A DNA stretch of 64,000 bases from Gracilariopsis chorda (taxonomy: Eukaryota > Rhodophyta > Florideophyceae > Gracilariales > Gracilariaceae), in contig NBIV01000011.1 of assembly GCA_003194525.1 (NCBI GenBank), positions 551,016-615,015 of the forward strand. Reading direction: 5' to 3'. Both the position numbers and the translations under genes were made by a program. How positions within the stretch are numbered: position 1 is the first letter of the stretch; each line of letters opens with the position of its first letter. The notes beneath the pieces are model-generated. The model searched no databases. It was given only the letters and a program-made list of their open reading frames with translations, and had not been told where the DNA came from. Below are positions 39,707 to 51,715 of this stretch, one piece after another.

Positions 39707-42700
39707 ATGCAGCAATCCGCGAAGAACACGAATTCGAGCAAAGACCCCGGCTCTCTGCCACCAAACGAGGTTAGGCCTCTTGCAAAGCGATACCGTATTC
39801 ACCCGCGGCAAAGCAATCGAAACTACGTTCATTTACAGGGTCTACAACAGGCCCCGAGTTCTCAACCCATGCTCTTCAGCGGCGATTCAGTTCTTCCTAA
39901 GCCATCAAATAACTCTGCGGGTGCACATCCGTCACGGCTTCGCCAGGACGGTGAAGTATGGGTAATAGAGGACAACTCGGACTCCGAGCCTTCCCCCCAA
40001 AAACTGGCCCGACAACAAACAAAAACACAGCCTGCTCGGGTAGAACTCGCTAAAACAGGTAACGAAAGTCCTGCCTCTGCGTCCATCATCGTCCTAGACG
40101 GTGACGAAGATCAGGTTGAATCAGAGGACCGCTTGCAAGGGAACAGACAAGAAGAAGACCCGAAGCTGCCGGAAAACCCCAGCATTTCTAACAAGGAAAT
40201 CGACGTTATTGACCTGGACGATGACGACGCACTAAGCCGGCTTCAACCCATTCGCAGACCCCCGAATGTCAAACAACACGCGTCACACCCAATGCGACCA
40301 CTATCTCTGAACCCAGGTTTGCATTCTTCTCATGCCGATGACCGTTTCCACCCTGGATGTTCTGGCAACACGAACGTAGTTGGCTCCGACAGGAACAATT
40401 ACACTGTTCTTCAGCGAAACACGACAATCTTGCGCGGTTCTCAGATTGCTCCTGGGCACAATACAATTGCAAGACCCCATCAGACTGCCCAGGAAGCCAC
40501 GAGACAAGCACCGTTTAATTCCATTCCTCAAGACCAACAGACTAATCCCCTCGACAACACCTCGAGAGTTTCAACGATCGCACCAGGCTCGACTTATCAT
40601 CCCCTCGCTCATTCTAGCAATTACCCTAACTCAGTTTCTAACATTCCTCAATCGTATCCTCAACATAAAAGGGGAAGCCTTTCGCACATTCAGTCAGTCA
40701 TGCAACATCAGCCACCAAACCCTTGGGATAATGGGAGCTCACCTCTACAGTTCACTCCCTTTGCAGTTGGAGGTGCTGTGCAACCTCCTCAAAGAGCGCG
40801 ACCAATAGCACCGGCCCCTATGCTTCAAAGCTCGAATTCTGGACTTCCGGTTACCACAAATATGGTACCGACACATCTCGGCAGTGTCCAGCAACCTGGC
40901 ATGAGTAGTACGTGGCAAACAAGTCTTGCTCCTCAGAGCTCGGGACATAGTAACCATGGGATAAGAGCACCGTCTGTTCCAAGTCTTCCCACTAAGCCCG
41001 CTGGGGTACAAGGTGATGGTTTGTATGATGAGGGTCTCAAGGCACTTGCGAAGCACAACAACTTGACCGCTGATGCAACCGAGGAGGCAAAGACGCCACC
41101 AGAATTGAGCACAGAGCTGATGCCCCATCAGCGTCGGGCATTAGCTTGGATGGCAAAGCGAGAAAGTCCCATAGACACAGACGAGGAAGTTATGGTTACA
41201 GACGACCAATGCTTGGGAGGAATACTGGCAGATGAACAAGGACTTGGTAAGACCTTATCCATGATAGCATTGCTTTTGAGAAACAAACCAAAACCAGTTC
41301 GTAACAATCAAGCACAGAAGAATCACATTGAGCATATCCCGCAAACTTATGGCGCACGAAGCTTTAGGCGGGGTAACCAAAAGAAGAACTCTTGGCGAAC
41401 ATTGATAGTTTGTCCCATGTCTTTAATCGGTCAGTGGAAGAACGAGATTGAGGCAAGAGTGAGAGAAGAGCATTTACCTTCGATCCACGTTTACCACGGA
41501 CCTAAGAGAGAACGGAACCCACTGAATATTGAAAAGTATGATATTGTTATAACAACGTACTCGATTTTGGTTCCGGAATATCCAAAGGTTCTGAAAGAAG
41601 ACCCTGAATACGAGCTCAGAAAGACAGCAAAGCTCCCCTTGCCCAAAAGACGCAGAGGCCCGCTGTATAACGTTTCGTGGAACCGGGTTATATTGGATGA
41701 AGCGCAGTATGTGAAGAACAGGGGTACGGAATCCTGGTCAGCAGTATGCGCTCTAAAAGCGGAAAAGAGATGGTGTCTCACCGGAACCCCAATTCAGAAT
41801 TCCGTGGACGACATCTACTCCCTATTTTGTTTTCTGAGGTATAACTTTGTTCCAAACTATCGCGCATGGAGGGTGAGGTGGAAGAATCTCCTTGAACATC
41901 CAAACGCAGCTGTTCGCCAACGAACTTTTCAAAAGCTACAGACGGTCGCAGGAGTGGTTCTTCTGAGAAGAACAAAGCAGGACAAAATCAACGGACAACT
42001 TTTGCTCAATTTGCCTATCCGCAATGTTGATGTGAAGAAAATACAGTTTCGGGACAAGGACGAAAGTGATTTCTATAATGCGGTTGTAGAAAGAAGCGTG
42101 GTAACTGTCAATCGTTTCGTTGTTAGTGGAACACTTGCCCTTAACTATAGCCATGTGCTTCTTGTGCTCTTGAGATTGCGACAGGCTTGTTCACATCCAT
42201 TCTTGATCGAATATGCTAGGATGAGGGTCCGAAACAGTGTGTCTCAGTTTTCCATGGTCAGTAGCTATGAAACAAACTTTGATTTTGAAGAATTGGAAGA
42301 GACAATTCAGATAATGGAAGGTGGCGATTCTTTGCTGGATCTGATTGAAGATCCAGTGAGAGGAACAGTGATGTATAATCTATCACCTCGTTTGAAGGCG
42401 GAAGGAAAAGCCCAACCAAACTACTTTCATTGCAGTAACTGTACCAGGGTAGTCGAATGGAAGGAAGGGTCTTTTTTGTCATGTGGTCATTGTTTCTGCC
42501 CGACGTGTCGTAGCAGTATTCGCCACCACAGGAAGTGTTTAAAATGCCATATACTTACAAAGGATCCTAACTTGTATGAAGTCTTTATCAATGCGCAAGA
42601 GCTCCGAAGAGAAATACATGCCAAAGTGATCATGGGCAACCGGCACGATGCATCCAATTTGACAGTGAAGCAGTTTAAGAAATGGATGTACAGACAGCTT

Positions 42701-43492
42701 GAGGACAATGGATATGACATACTCGATAATTGTGATTCGTTCCAACCACGCGATGTAACTGTAACGTCAAACGCCGGCAGTAGCAGTAGTGATCGCAAGG
42801 GCGAGGAGCAAAGTCTTGAGGAAACTAGAAGAAAATGCATGAAAGCTATGTCACAGCCATCCACGAAGATTACAGAAATTCTCAAGATACTGTCGGAGAT
42901 CAAGCAACGCGGCCACAATCAGAAGACTTTAATATATTCCCAGTGGACTTCTATGCTTGACATAGTCGAGTTCCACGTGCGCAGGGATGGGTACCAAACT
43001 TGTCGCCTGGATGGGACTATGACAGCTACAGATCGTCAGGCCCAGATTGAAGAATTCGATACAAGTGAGACAAAAAATGTTTTCTTAATATCGTTGCACG
43101 CTGGAGGTACCGGTCTGAACTTAACTGCAGCGTCAAATGTAATTCTTTGTGATGTGTGGTGGAATCCTGCAGTTGAGGAGCAGGCCATAGACAGAGTCCA
43201 CCGTATTGGACAAACGCGGGATGTTCATGTTACAAAGTTTCATATTGTGCAAAGCGTTGAAGACAAGATTTATACTCTATGTGCCCAGAAACGCGCAGCG
43301 GCTGATGGAGTCCTTGGCACACCAGGTGCACAGTCATGGGGCAGAAGAAAACTCTCTCTGGGAGAAATAATGACCATGTTTCGTAGTGTTGCAGAGGATG
43401 TTGCGAAAAACGCTCAGCAAGGAACTGAAGCAGCGAATGCCGCCGCCAACATTCTTAGCTGTACTAATAACGCCAGGACGAGGTTGTACTGA
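39707..43492 (+). CDS. SNF2-family DNA translocase/RING ubiquitin ligase with SUMO-interacting motifs (Uls1/Rad5-like)
   Basis: 1261 aa, intronless. The disordered N-terminus contains three acidic hydrophobic patches typical of SUMO-interacting motifs: VWVIEDNSDSE (84-94), IIVLDGDED (127-135) and IDVIDLDDDD (165-174). Then come the SNF2 helicase motifs: Walker A DEQGLGKTLSMIALL, DEAQYVKN (motif II), LTGTPIQNSVDDIYSLF, a RING finger between the two helicase lobes (CSNC..CGHCFCPTC..CLKC), and the C-lobe LIYSQWTSMLDIVE, LHAGGTGLNLTAAS, QAIDRVHRIGQTRDVHV. A RING inserted between lobes marks the Rad5/Rad16/HLTF group; SIMs without a HIRAN domain favour a Uls1-type SUMO-targeted translocase. It is expected to remove SUMOylated proteins from DNA. 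Confidence 0.9.
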   Translation: MQQSAKNTNSSKDPGSLPPNEVRPLAKRYRIHPRQSNRNYVHLQGLQQAPSSQPMLFSGDSVLPKPSNNSAGAHPSRLRQDGEVWVIEDNSDSEPSPQKLARQQTKTQPARVELAKTGNESPASASIIVLDGDEDQVESEDRLQGNRQEEDPKLPENPSISNKEIDVIDLDDDDALSRLQPIRRPPNVKQHASHPMRPLSLNPGLHSSHADDRFHPGCSGNTNVVGSDRNNYTVLQRNTTILRGSQIAPGHNTIARPHQTAQEATRQAPFNSIPQDQQTNPLDNTSRVSTIAPGSTYHPLAHSSNYPNSVSNIPQSYPQHKRGSLSHIQSVMQHQPPNPWDNGSSPLQFTPFAVGGAVQPPQRARPIAPAPMLQSSNSGLPVTTNMVPTHLGSVQQPGMSSTWQTSLAPQSSGHSNHGIRAPSVPSLPTKPAGVQGDGLYDEGLKALAKHNNLTADATEEAKTPPELSTELMPHQRRALAWMAKRESPIDTDEEVMVTDDQCLGGILADEQGLGKTLSMIALLLRNKPKPVRNNQAQKNHIEHIPQTYGARSFRRGNQKKNSWRTLIVCPMSLIGQWKNEIEARVREEHLPSIHVYHGPKRERNPLNIEKYDIVITTYSILVPEYPKVLKEDPEYELRKTAKLPLPKRRRGPLYNVSWNRVILDEAQYVKNRGTESWSAVCALKAEKRWCLTGTPIQNSVDDIYSLFCFLRYNFVPNYRAWRVRWKNLLEHPNAAVRQRTFQKLQTVAGVVLLRRTKQDKINGQLLLNLPIRNVDVKKIQFRDKDESDFYNAVVERSVVTVNRFVVSGTLALNYSHVLLVLLRLRQACSHPFLIEYARMRVRNSVSQFSMVSSYETNFDFEELEETIQIMEGGDSLLDLIEDPVRGTVMYNLSPRLKAEGKAQPNYFHCSNCTRVVEWKEGSFLSCGHCFCPTCRSSIRHHRKCLKCHILTKDPNLYEVFINAQELRREIHAKVIMGNRHDASNLTVKQFKKWMYRQLEDNGYDILDNCDSFQPRDVTVTSNAGSSSSDRKGEEQSLEETRRKCMKAMSQPSTKITEILKILSEIKQRGHNQKTLIYSQWTSMLDIVEFHVRRDGYQTCRLDGTMTATDRQAQIEEFDTSETKNVFLISLHAGGTGLNLTAASNVILCDVWWNPAVEEQAIDRVHRIGQTRDVHVTKFHIVQSVEDKIYTLCAQKRAAADGVLGTPGAQSWGRRKLSLGEIMTMFRSVAEDVAKNAQQGTEAANAAANILSCTNNARTRLY

Positions 43493-43649
43493 TAAGATGT
43501 ACCGTCGAGCACATCCCTGGATTCGTCAATTGTTAGGATCAATGGTCGACAAAAAAATAGAGAGTCCACGAAGGTAGTTGCAATTTGGACCATGCCGCTG
43601 GTGCATTCGCTTGATCCGAGCGAAATATCTAACTTTGCGTAAATAGCCC

Positions 43650-44474
43650 TCAGCCTGTAAACCTGTGTATCCTCTGATCTTGAAGCTCCCCAAGACGCGA
43701 AAGCCCATCTCGGAGAATAACATCCCACCACGGCCACACAAATCTCTCCATAATTATTGTAAACCATGGAGTCATCTTCAATTTTTCTGACGTCTTCGCC
43801 TCGTAAAACATCTCTTCAAGTTCCGGTTTCGTAACGTATCGAACTTGTTGCACTTCATTCTTCTCGGGTTTCAAAGGTACATTTTTCTGGATCAGAAAAA
43901 TATAATCGAGCTCGCGCTCACCCCAAACCCCATCGCTGCATTCAGAGCGGTAAAGAATACGAGTCATGAAAGTTAGGTCGGTAGAAGTAACAGCCCCTGG
44001 ACTAACACCTAGTTCATGCGATAGCTTTCTGATTGCTGCACGTTTTGCGCCAAACACTGCGTCACCTTTGTCCTCCTCTCCTAGTTCTGACGGAAGGTAC
44101 AACGGATGAGAACAGACCGTATTGGTCCAGTATGCAGGAAATGTCACTTTCGCATCTGCTCTTTGCTGTAGTAGCATTCTTCCCTCTGTGTCGAATAGGA
44201 GAACTGAAAACGCTCTGTGAAGAGGGAGATCGTTTTTGACAAGGTGAGCGTCCCTCTTAGACATCCTTCCAATGACGTTGTCTTTGCCATCTACCAGTAT
44301 CACTTGCTCTGCCATAAGCCTTGCCTGTTCTGGATCTGCTCCTGCTAAAACATCCCGTGCCTGGCTCGCTCTGGTACTCATGCCTTCTACGAGAAAAGAC
44401 TTCGTGAAGGTCGTTGGTGATGTTATCTTGCAAACGCGTGACAATAATCTGCTCGGATTGCATCCACGAATCAT
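43650..44474 (-). CDS. IDI: Isopentenyl-diphosphate delta-isomerase, type I
   Basis: 274 aa from the first ATG of the frame (44474). A Ser/Thr/Arg-rich N-terminus of ~45 residues suggests plastid or mitochondrial targeting. Catalytic features are present: TNTVCSHPL with the active-site Cys, and GERELDYIF with the active-site Glu. The Nudix-like helix reads AAIRKLSHELGV; FSVLLFDTEGRMLLQQR and TPWFTIIM are also typical. It interconverts IPP and DMAPP and so supplies carotenoid, phytol, quinone and sterol synthesis through either the plastid MEP or the cytosolic pathway. Convergent with the SNF2 gene, with 157 bp between stops. Confidence 0.95.
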   Translation of the reverse strand: MIRGCNPSRLLSRVCKITSPTTFTKSFLVEGMSTRASQARDVLAGADPEQARLMAEQVILVDGKDNVIGRMSKRDAHLVKNDLPLHRAFSVLLFDTEGRMLLQQRADAKVTFPAYWTNTVCSHPLYLPSELGEEDKGDAVFGAKRAAIRKLSHELGVSPGAVTSTDLTFMTRILYRSECSDGVWGERELDYIFLIQKNVPLKPEKNEVQQVRYVTKPELEEMFYEAKTSEKLKMTPWFTIIMERFVWPWWDVILRDGLSRLGELQDQRIHRFTG

Positions 44475-45307
44475 GCTACACCCCCAGAACTTGCACGGCG
44501 CCTTCGGAACGCGTTGTTTCTCTGCAGTGTACGGCAATATACTGCCCTTGATAGGATCACACGAACGAATGGGCAATGATCGAAAATTTTCAAGGCATTA
44601 AGACGTTGGTATTGCAGTCAAGGATACAGTGCTCCGGAATTTTGACGAAGGCCAACCCTCAACACGAGATGGGGAGACCTTTGCTTTACTTCACGAGCCG
44701 TCCCCAGAAAGAAAATGGAAGTGGAGCTCCTTCCGATGTATTCCAGCGAAACTGCTTATGCCCATCCTCATAGTGGACGTCTTCTTCACTTTTGTGATGG
44801 GGATGCACTTTTCACAATTGCGATATCTTGATGAGAGCTGCCTAACAGGTGTTCTATGTGTTTCTGAACCCTTTTCCTGTGAGGACCGAGCACAAAGTAT
44901 GCCAATGTGGTCGAAAGTCGGGAAGATACATATTGCTTTCTCAAGCACTTGGTGAACCCATGCCTACACTCAGATTACGATTTCTAGCACATGCTGATTC
45001 CTGTTTCTGCTCCTTTATGTTTATATGCCTATATGTACCAGATCTCTCATGACACTTTGTTCCAGTGCAAAAGAATGAGCCTTCACATAGCACTATGGTG
45101 CGCTGGTGTCGCTATTAGTTATTGAAGACTAGTCGATTCATGGTTCTCCTGAACACGCATTGCAGAATACTTCGATAGACCGCATCAGCAAAGAAAGCTG
45201 GTTTTGCCTATTACTCGTTCTCGCCGAAAGCACTCGAAAGCGATCCAAAATTGACAGTACCAGGGGTAGCGGTTTATCCCTGTTGCGGTTGCTGACGTAC
45301 ATTTGTC
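44475..45307. other. Intergenic with an uncertain membrane-protein ORF
   Basis: About 830 bp. A plus-strand frame at 44629-44955 encodes a possible type II membrane segment (KLLMPILIVDVFFTFVMGMH) followed by a Cys-containing stretch. It lacks an ATG and stops early. It could be an internal exon or a gene relic; too weak to call. Confidence 0.35.
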
Positions 45308-46109
45308 CTATTCCGTAGAAGCCGGAATCTTCCTTGAGCGAAGGCGTCTCCTCCTGTTCAGCAATGCCACAGAGCGAAAACGCTTCATATCAGCCATTAA
45401 AGTCTCTTCTACAAATCTGCCTATGAAATCATTGTTATTTATGACGCTCGCTATGGACTGAGGGACATCGAATTCCACAGCTAGAGTAACTGAGCAGTTC
45501 TGTTGACCTTTGTCTTCGAACACCACTCTGCCGCGATTTGTCAGTCCGCTTTCGCTCTTCCATGCAATTATCTGGCCCCTTTTCACCTTTGTATTCCCTG
45601 TGTTACAGCAGCATCACAAAGCAAGAAGCATCGTCAGTTTTCGACTTGAATAAACAGGGGAACAGGCTGCAACAAATTGTAAACATACGAGCTTTCCACG
45701 AAATAGTGATTCCCCTGGAAGCTAGGGTCCATCTTGAGACGTCGCCATCTTCCTTATCCACTTCGACGCTCCTGAGCCATGTAGACCTTCGCTTGTGGAA
45801 ACGTGAATGTATAATCGAAGTTTAGTTAGAAACTCGCAAACACAAAGGTGCAGTGCAACACCACAGGCATATCGTTAGTACGCACCATTTCGGCATGGCT
45901 TCGAGGTCGATATAGTAATCATAAGCTTCTTCTGGAGGCATTTCAATACAAATTGTGGCCGAACGTTCAACCCATACACATGTTGGTGTCACCCGCGTTT
46001 GCGGTCCGGGAATTGCTTCCATGTTTGCACTTCGTTTTCTTGATACAAATGCCTTGTTCCTGCAAACTTGAAATGGGCCTGAAAATACTGGCGGGATAAA
46101 GGAATACAT
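45308..46109 (-). CDS. Plastid-type SRPBCC (polyketide cyclase/dehydrase-like) protein
   Basis: Three exons on the minus strand: 46109-45886, 45786-45689 and 45597-45308, with introns of 99 bp (45885-45787) and 91 bp (45688-45598), all GT-AG and frame-preserving; 203 aa. The N-terminal ~35 residues (MYSFIPPVFSGPFQVC and on) look like a plastid transit peptide. The core reads VERSATICIEMPPEEAYDYY, MPKW then STWLRSVEV, IISWK-type strands, IIAWKSESGLTNRGRVVF, and a long C-terminal helix (FVEETLMADMKRFRSVAL). This is the START-like cyclase/dehydrase fold widespread in cyanobacteria and plastids, which binds hydrophobic ligands. Ligand unknown. Single-frame reading misses it because each exon is short. 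Confidence 0.8.
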
Positions 46110-48851
46110 GATGTACGTTACACTTCTGTCTTCAGAGATTGCCGCTGTTTGTAAAGTCAAACTAAACTACCAAGAAACCAAAACTGATCTTCCAAGGCTA
46201 TACCATAACTGTGGTAGAGTGCAACTCTCAAGCCTAAGAACAGCCCTGTAGACGCTAACCGACCCGATATGCAAAGTGCTCAGGTCCAAAGAACCCAAGG
46301 CTTTCACCTGGCAGGTCTTAGTGGAAAGGGCGGAACTGAACAGAGCATGTTTCTGTGGTTCCTGAAGGGCCATCTTGGTAGCAGTAGAGAACACAGGGAT
46401 GGCAAACAAAACAATAATAAAATAGGTTTCAATTGCAGCCAGTAGGAGAGCATTAACCACAACAATGCACGAAGTGGATTGTGAGTGTCATGTTGCACGA
46501 TTTCTCGACACCGGACGATGACAGTCCTCTTTGTGCCCATTTTTGCCGGAGAGCAAATTGGAAATAGATTCGTATCTCGAGAGTACCAGAGCTCGGGTGC
46601 AATGGCAGTAGATAGTAGACCGAAAACGATTAATAGCAACGTGAGCACTGCAGTGACAGGCGCAAGAAATGCCGAGCACCAACTACGGCAAGGCAGAAAT
46701 AGATGATAAAAGTCGCACACTCAGGACAGCGGCCTACTAGTAGCGCCAGAAAAAGGGGGAATGAAAACAGATGCGCGACCAAATCTTGAGGTCTGGCCCA
46801 AAAAAAATAAATACCTCTTCGCTGAAAACGTATAATCAAGACCTCAGTTTTAGTTCGTGACTTGAACCAACTGTGGGCGCCATCACGGGACGGTGACGCA
46901 GGGGGCCAAAACGTTGTACTAATAAAAGCCAAAAGGGTGCTCTTCGTAGCTAAAAGCCCCAAAACAAGTTAAAAACAGTGGGATCAAAAGAACTAAACCC
47001 ACTCGATGAAATAAAACAACACTAGGGAGAGCAAGAAGCTCAATCCCCAAATAAAACTTCTTAACTTCTTGTTGAAACGGCGCACAACCCAAGAATTATT
47101 TCAAAGATCACTAAGGGTCAGACCCTCGGCTTCCGGTGAGACACTCCGGATGTGAAGTGTATTCTGCAGCCTACCTACCTCTGCACTAACCAGAAGCAGG
47201 CGCATACAATCCTTACAGGGCTTCCCGAGGAGAGCTACTAACAGCAGGATATGCTTTCACTCTATACCCAAGCTGGCCCTTTGCAGGAAAGATTGCACGG
47301 CACGTCGCCTGCGGATAGCTTCCCGTCAAGTACTTCCGTCCGGAAATCACCAGGTCTTTCGACCGACACCATTATCAGACCAAAGCTCCGGTGGGGCTCA
47401 CAGACGACAGAAACACCTTTGGTACACACTACCCGTCTCCCGTCCACGCCTAAGGCGCTTCAACCGGTCTTAGCGACGGTAATTCCCCACCCTATTGGAC
47501 AACTAGCGGCACACGCCTCACTAGAAGCCCTGTATCCAGCGGCGAACGCCTCACTGGTTGTTGATGATAGTTGAAGTGGCTGAAGGTTGATAGGGGGTGG
47601 GGCTTAGATGTTGTTCGATTGTTGAGGTGAGTTCAGACCGAAGTCCGAAGCTCAGAACCTCTTTTTATAGTGTTTAGAGGCACTACAAACGAGCCAAATA
47701 CGCATTTCTACTTGCTAGTTACTCATGTGTGCGTCTAGGTTACTCCATTGGCTTCTATAGACCTCTGGAGCTGCACACTAACCAATAATAAAGCGACAAT
47801 TTGCGCCAGCATCACTAAAATACTGTAGTCTTTGCTGGGTCAACAAAGCGTGCAATGTGCTAGACACTACTGGAACATTCTACACGTGTGTTCCAGCAAT
47901 GTCTGGCACATTCCGCAACATTCGCGACCGACACCAACCTTAGTAACGTGCGTGACCAACACTTGGGGTCTGGCAAACGTTATGTGGTCGTGATTAGTAC
48001 ATCAGCTGTTCTTATACCGACTGAGACAGCCAAGTCACTGAAAATGTGCAAGAGATTAAGGTACACGTTTATGGAGATAAATTGGGCTAGAGTAGTGTTG
48101 GGGTAAGAAATAGCAGACATCTCTAAGAGAAGATGGTCTGTTCTATAAAAAGGTGAGGTGGTCCGGACCGAGTTAGCCTGTAGGCCACCTAACTTGTGCG
48201 TTTCTACACAATTGTTCCATATGCATAACGTCTAGTTCTTCATACTAGTTTTAAGCAAATCAACATAATAACCTGCCATAAGACACATTATTCTTATGAC
48301 GGACCACTTGGCAAAAGTTATTGGACCTCTTATGGTATTGTTTGTCTACATTATATCTTGTGAGGGCCCTGGATAGTTCTAGCAACATTGTTACACCCAT
48401 TTTACCATGTCAAATCCAGATGCAACAGCATTATTCGAGAGCTCCTAGACGATTCCAGCTTGGTGGGCCATTCGGTTCAGTACTGTAATTTTGTAGAGTT
48501 GGAAGCAGAAGAAGAGGATTCGTCATTGCTGTCACCCCCGTGGAACGCACAACCGGCAACGGTAAACGTCACGAATAGTGTTGAGGGTTTTGGATTTCCA
48601 TCGTCGTTACTGCGCGAACTAGGGGATATTTTACGCCTTGTTCTAGAAATTAGTTCAAGATAGAAGAATTTGTTACAATCCTGAATTATCTCATATCTCA
48701 AGCGCCCGACTTGTATGTGCCTGGTCTCATGCACGGGACGGTCTTCGCTTCAAACTACTAGTGTCTGCAAAACCTCACTTCTATCTATTCTCTTCTCCCT
48801 ATTATATACAAGCGTCTCAATAAGTAAAGATTCCTGCTTTTGCTTAACAAG
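46110..48851. other. Gene-poor region left of the retrotransposons
   Basis: 2.7 kb without a gene I can support. ORFs at 46304-46720 (minus), 47251-47574 (plus) and 48388-48663 (plus) lack domains. An 8-bp foldback (47870-47877 with 47889-47896) is present. The stretch 48,000-48,850 is AT-rich. It could contain old transposon debris, but no similarity to the neighbouring elements is visible. Confidence 0.4.
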
Positions 48852-49646
48852 TGTAGTGCAATGCCCGGAAGCGGGAACGCACCGAAAGACGTTCGGGATC
48901 TTTCCTCGTTAGAGGTGAGCCCAGTTGGGTAGAGCCCTCCCAGGAGTGGCACGACTATGTCCGGTTGTAAGGCCAAGGCCACCCGTCGCGACTTGCGCAG
49001 GGAGGTTGATGCAAGAATCGGGTATCCGCAAGAGCGGTGTATGGGTGTGTTCGTCCTCTAGAGAGGTTAGGTTTCCACGTTAGTGGCACGCGCGAACACG
49101 AGCCGTTGGTAGCGGGAAAGCCACCTTGTAAAGGGAAAAGTAAGGGGGAGCTGAGTCACGAGTGTCGTGACGAAGACTAACGGCAGTGCCGGTAAATAAA
49201 CCTTATACAGGCGAACACCAAGAAATCTGGAATAACAATCCGAATACTCGGGTCCTTTAGATAGGCCAGGGGGTTAGACTTCTCGTATGCAACGGAGCTT
49301 CCCTCCAAGCAGGAGTACAGAACACACGAAGGCGGTGAGGTCTAGAGCCGATTCCCCAGCTTGGGGTCCTTTTTTGGGGAAGTTTTACTGCTGCGACGGC
49401 AACCCGCCGGCGCACTAGGTACGAACCATCCCAGAAATGGGTGTAAAAATAATAAATAGAATTAACTAAATTACTCCACTTTGGTGGTTCATGCCCACTA
49501 CTATGGCCAACCGCCAATTGACTCTTCCCTGTCCCACGTGTCAAATCCACCATTAGTGGTGGTAGTTCATGCAATGACTATATTACCGAAACATTCGGGC
49601 AATCAAGCAAGTACCAAGAATCCCTCTCTGAGGGCATTGCACTTCA
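48852..49646 (-). repeat. 3' LTR of element 1 (LTR A)
   Basis: 795 bp from TGTAGTGCAA to TTGCACTTCA. These ends form near-perfect 10-bp terminal inverted repeats with TG..CA. It aligns along its whole length with LTR B at 54745-55552, with many substitutions. It contains a CACGTG G-box (49535-49540), an AT-rich box (49446-49470) and about twenty micro-hairpins. Confidence 0.85.
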
Positions 49647-49858
49647 TATCCTAATCCTTAGTAAGGAAGGCAACCGCAAACGCTGGCGAATCCCAGCGGA
49701 AAATAGGTGATAAAATTCCAAACCTCTCCGGGTCACCCTGTCAAGCCTCTCCCTCAGAGAAACAACCTCCTGCAAAAGCAGCGAACCAGCCTTCCACAAG
49801 TGCACGCTCCTCCTCTTCCTGCTCAACTCAGTCAGATCATGCCCTTTCGAAGGGGAAT

Positions 49859-51529
49859 ATGAACAACAACAACAACCAGCCTCTAAGACCGACTCCAGTC
49901 CGGAACTTCACGACCGGTTTCCGGTCGGTACCCCTGCCCCAAGGGAGGCCAACTCCGGCACAGCCGGCCAACATTGGCGCAGCGTCCCAGTATGGGTTCC
50001 AACTTCCACCAGTGGTGGCTCCTTCCGGACTGATCCCGGCGGCCACTTGGCCTTCTTATAACGCCCTTGTATGGTTTGATCTGATGAATCAGAGTCACGC
50101 CTCCCGGCTCCAGCTTGCGCCATGGTTCCATCCCATCGCTGCCCTCAACGAGGATTTAATTACGGCCTACGCGGATGGTTCCTGTACTTTTCCCGGGGAT
50201 CTACCCAGCCTCGTCACCTCGTCGTGGGACTGGCAGCATCGAATCGCCATCCCGGTGCCCCATATCCGAAGAAACTCGGGAGAATCCACGATTGCGGCTC
50301 ATGCAGCGCTGGTGCGGATTGCATATCAACGGCAGAGCCGGGCGCCTTTCGAATTCGTGGTGCCTACCGGCTTTGGCTTCGACGTCAGCCTATTCCGCAC
50401 GCGCGGTGAAATCGGTTATGGCGAACGCCTGGCCAGCCTCGAAACCCCCGCGTGGAGGAACTTTTCCGCTGCGCGGCAAGAAGCCCTGTGTTGGGAACGA
50501 CCGATACTTCGGGCTGAATTCCGGTACCTTTCCCGGCAGTTCCGATCCAACTTCCTCCAAAACTTCATCCGTTATGAACGGCGCTGGCGATCCCGATTCG
50601 GGTACTTTGTCCCGTATCAAAACGTGGAGATTGAGCGGATTGCTCCGCCTCACCGACAAGGCCGGTATGTCGCACTCCCCGAGTGGTGGAGGTTCCTTGA
50701 GGCCTGCCGGGGTTGCTAGGTTGAACTCCCGCCAGCACTCACGTACCTTGATTCCTTTTTGATTCAGGATCTCCGGTCGGGGCTTTGGGCGGTAATCGTA
50801 ACCGAGTGGGCTGCCCGCAGTGCGGCGTATATCCTCGCTGAGGTTTATGGCCAGTATCGACTGTGGTTCATCTAACCGCGTGTGCGGGCCGCTATTCGCA
50901 ATCTGGACCTCAGCGTCCCCCTTGGGGGTATTGCCTATAATGACGAAGTACTCCAATTACTTGGTTTGATCGACAGTATTGACTGGCGCGAGGTCCCGCT
51001 GGAACAGAGCGGTCAGATTGACGGCGGCGGTGGCGGTACCGGTGGTCCGGGTCTTGGTAGAAACACCGCCCTTGCGGGGGATTTCATCTACTTCGATCCC
51101 TGGGAGTTCCGGGAGATTTCCTCCCAGGAGGCAAGTGAACTCCGCGACACACCGCGGCACGTGCCGGACGACCACCCGATTGGGTACGTCGATTCCGACG
51201 ATTACTACCGCGCGTATAGCGGGGATGACCCGATGGTCGATAACGAACCCGAAGAGCCAGGGGACATGGAACTAGACGTTGGCGACATGGTCGTCGACGA
51301 ATCCCCCGAGGGGGTGCCTCCGGCTCCCAGTCCTCCGACGGCGAGCGCCGGGCCTTCACTCCCCAGCGGGGGTACAGTCAATGAAAGTGATATCATTGTC
51401 CGCTTCCTCCGCGGAGCGGGTTTAAGCACTGCCGAGGTTTCGGGTGACGTCACCGCGATGGCGGATGCCTTGGCTTACCGCGTAGTGGGTGGTCACGCCC
51501 CGGACGATGGGGAGGGGTCGAACCTTTAA
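49859..51529 (+). pseudogene. Opposite-strand retrotransposon ORF, element 1 copy (two in-frame stops)
   Basis: It aligns without frame disruption with the intact 595-aa ORF at 55610. Two point changes create stops: TAG at 50717-50719 (Tyr codon in element 2) and TAA at 50873-50875 (Gln in element 2). The start used is the ATG matching residue 37 of the element 2 ORF; the upstream ATG of element 2 reads ATA here. Otherwise the frame is open over 1.67 kb, with many conservative replacements. Confidence 0.8.
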
Positions 51530-51715
51530 TGTAGTATCTGGTCTCTTTCCCTGGCTTAGCCAGTAATGTAACCTAGCATCACACAGGAGCGCGAGGCTCC
51601 TGAGTGAACTTTCCCGTTTAGAACGGCGTTTTCTCTTTCATTCCCGTCCTTGACAGAGTCCATACAAAAGGGGGTGCACTCCCTCTTTCCTACCTTCCCC
51701 GGCTTCGCGGCGTTT

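Noticed and set aside
46304-47574. ORFs left of the retrotransposons as genes
   Set aside because: Short, no recognisable domain, no supporting splice structure.
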